Origin: Chitinophagaceae bacterium
GTDB lineage: Bacteria; Bacteroidota; Bacteroidia; Chitinophagales; Chitinophagaceae
Length of the DNA: 64,000 nucleotides
Assembly: GCA_023957575.1 (NCBI GenBank)
Contig: JAMLGU010000005.1
Coordinates: 286,253-350,252, forward strand
Reading direction: 5' to 3'
Positions 63,246 through 64,000 of the stretch are shown one piece after another; positions within the stretch are counted from its first letter, which is position 1, and each line of letters opens with the position of its first letter. The position numbers and the translations under genes are program-made. The notes below the pieces were generated by a model. That model had not been told where the DNA came from. It saw nothing but the letters and a program-made list of their open reading frames with translations, and made no database searches.

Positions 63246-63631
63246 TATTTCGATGATGCCACTAAATTTAATAAGGCTACCGGAAATGTACCTTTCTCTG
63301 AAGTAGGGACCAACATCTGGTTTTTAGGCGATCTGGCTACCAACTATGCTCCTAATACTCCGCTACCGGTAATCTTCGGTGATGTGAAAGCTGTAAGCAT
63401 GAATGGTAAATTAATTGTTGAATGGCAATCATTAAATGAGTCAAATTGCCGGGGATATACGATAGAATCATCAATATAATTGTAATAGTTGGCACAGTAT
63501 TTTCTTGTACAAAAAATATGAGTGACCAGATCTATAAAAATAAATTTGAAAACCTCCTTATCCGAATTGCAAATAAGGATATCAATCAAAACATAAATTA
63601 TTCAAAAACCGTAAAGGTTAAAAATTTGTAG
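63246..63631 (+). pseudogene. Decayed second copy of the FN3/TM-hairpin protein C-terminus
   Basis: The first frame (63246-63479) reads YFDDATKFNKATGNVPFSEV, then LPVIFGDVKAVSMNGKLIVE and WQSLNESNCRGYTIESSI before TAA, aligning to residues from about 270 to 343 of the upstream protein. After a deletion of about 50 codons, a second frame (from about 63461) reads RIINIIVIVGTVFSCTKNMS, ENLLIRIANKDINQNINYSK and TVKVKNL, aligning to the upstream tail. 3' DNA beyond the stop is also shared. It is a broken duplicate. Confidence 0.85.
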
Positions 63632-63652
63632 ATAGGTTTTCGTTTTAAAGAT

Positions 63653-63682
63653 GAGCTGCCTCCGTAGGAGGTGGCTCTTTTT
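63653..63682 (+). terminator. Terminator of the decayed copy
   Basis: GAGCTGCCTCC and GGAGGTGGCTC arms (one G-T pair) with a 3-base loop and T run. It occupies the same place as the terminator of the intact copy. Confidence 0.75.
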
Positions 63683-63797
63683 ATATAATATTGATTATCA
63701 ATTATTTTTTAAAATAATCATGTTATTATTACATAATATTGTAAAGTTTTTTACAATTTTTGGCTAATTCTTTTTTTGAGGTGCTATTATTATCTTT

Positions 63798-64000
63798 ATG
63801 GTTATGGGACAAAAGGAAAAACAAGTAGAATCAAATGTAATATTTGAATTAAGCCGAATGATGGTACCGCGTGATTTATTAGGCTTTTTTGATATTGCGG
63901 AGGTAAAAGAATTCCACAAAGAATGGTAAATTATATTATGGGAAAAGCGGGAGCATGTTCCCACAAAGCTTAAAGGGTTTTCAGATGTAGTGTTGGATGT
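63798..64000 (+). pseudogene. Transposase N-terminal fragment (ISAon1-like) with in-frame stop, cut by window edge
   Basis: From ATG 63798 the frame reads VIFELSRMMVPRDLLGFFD and EVKEFHKEW, then TAA at 63927-63929, then continues in frame IILWEKREHVPTKLKGFSDV. This resembles the small N-terminal protein of ISAon1-type elements (helical start, then a beta part with KGF and D). The interior stop suggests a decayed or translation-recoded gene. The second half would lie beyond position 64000. Confidence 0.5.

Overview
This AT-rich window comes from a member of the Bacteroidota, most probably the Chitinophagaceae or a close relative. The evidence is: several TTTG-N18/20-TAnnTTTG promoters; a gliding-motility lipoprotein (GldH); the rpmB-rpmG-DUF4295-ftsY gene order; mitochondrial-type citrate synthase; M56/BlaI pairs; GH95 fucosidase; and secreted proteins with the FN3-like domain typical of this phylum. 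Assignment below phylum is inference from gene content, not a phylogeny.

Region by region. 1-10.8 kb is mostly core: the start of purC, a repeat-rich secreted protein, a membrane-anchored J-domain protein, a rhomboid protease, an oxygen/NO group (CcoI-type copper ATPase, hemerythrin-like protein, truncated globin) with an Fnr-type half-site pair upstream, then ftsY-DUF4295-rpmG-rpmB and lpdA. 10.9-14.2 kb holds a single-chain type IIG restriction-modification enzyme beside tRNA-Ala(GGC). 14.2-17.7 kb has a small membrane/stress trio (YtxH, holin-like, hypothetical), citrate synthase and a LOG-family protein. 17.7-29.3 kb has transport, methyltransferase, peptidoglycan hydrolase, hpt, a BlaI/M56 signalling pair whose own promoter encloses an inverted-repeat operator, a CoA-transferase and two tandem LD-carboxypeptidases. 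29.4-33.3 kb is acyl-CoA dehydrogenase plus etfA and etfB. 33.4-42.1 kb contains an M16 peptidase, rsmI, pssA, aminopeptidase P, a TonB-like protein, trigger factor and tRNA-Leu(UAG). 42.3-49.8 kb contains rhodanese/TlpA, an esterase lipoprotein flanked by a duplicated response-regulator tail, a two-component system with gldH, a free-standing B12-binding protein, a TRIC-like channel, enoyl-CoA hydratase and a DUF2461 protein. 49.9-53.6 kb contains a dihaem cytochrome, a second acyl-CoA dehydrogenase, MarR and a hydrolase.

From 53.6 kb to the end the window becomes accessory. An IS110-family element sits against REP-like palindromes and carries a long non-coding region where a bridge RNA would be expected. 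It is followed by a glycosyltransferase and a GH95 enzyme. The last 4.5 kb is a decaying region with REP-like repeats, degraded ORFs and a transposase remnant.

The most unusual item is at 60.75-62.12 kb. It is a secreted propeller-like protein whose C-terminal FN3-like domain is interrupted by a hydrophobic hairpin and an internal lipobox-like Cys. A decayed second copy at 63.25-63.63 kb preserves the same lipobox-like tail. Its promoter has three direct repeats at an exact 21-bp period upstream of a Bacteroidota -7 box.

Functional links: acyl-CoA dehydrogenases, EtfAB, enoyl-CoA hydratase, the CoA-transferase and Lpd/citrate synthase together support fatty or branched acyl-CoA oxidation into the TCA cycle. 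CcoI, the globin and the hemerythrin-like protein support respiration under low oxygen or nitrosative stress.
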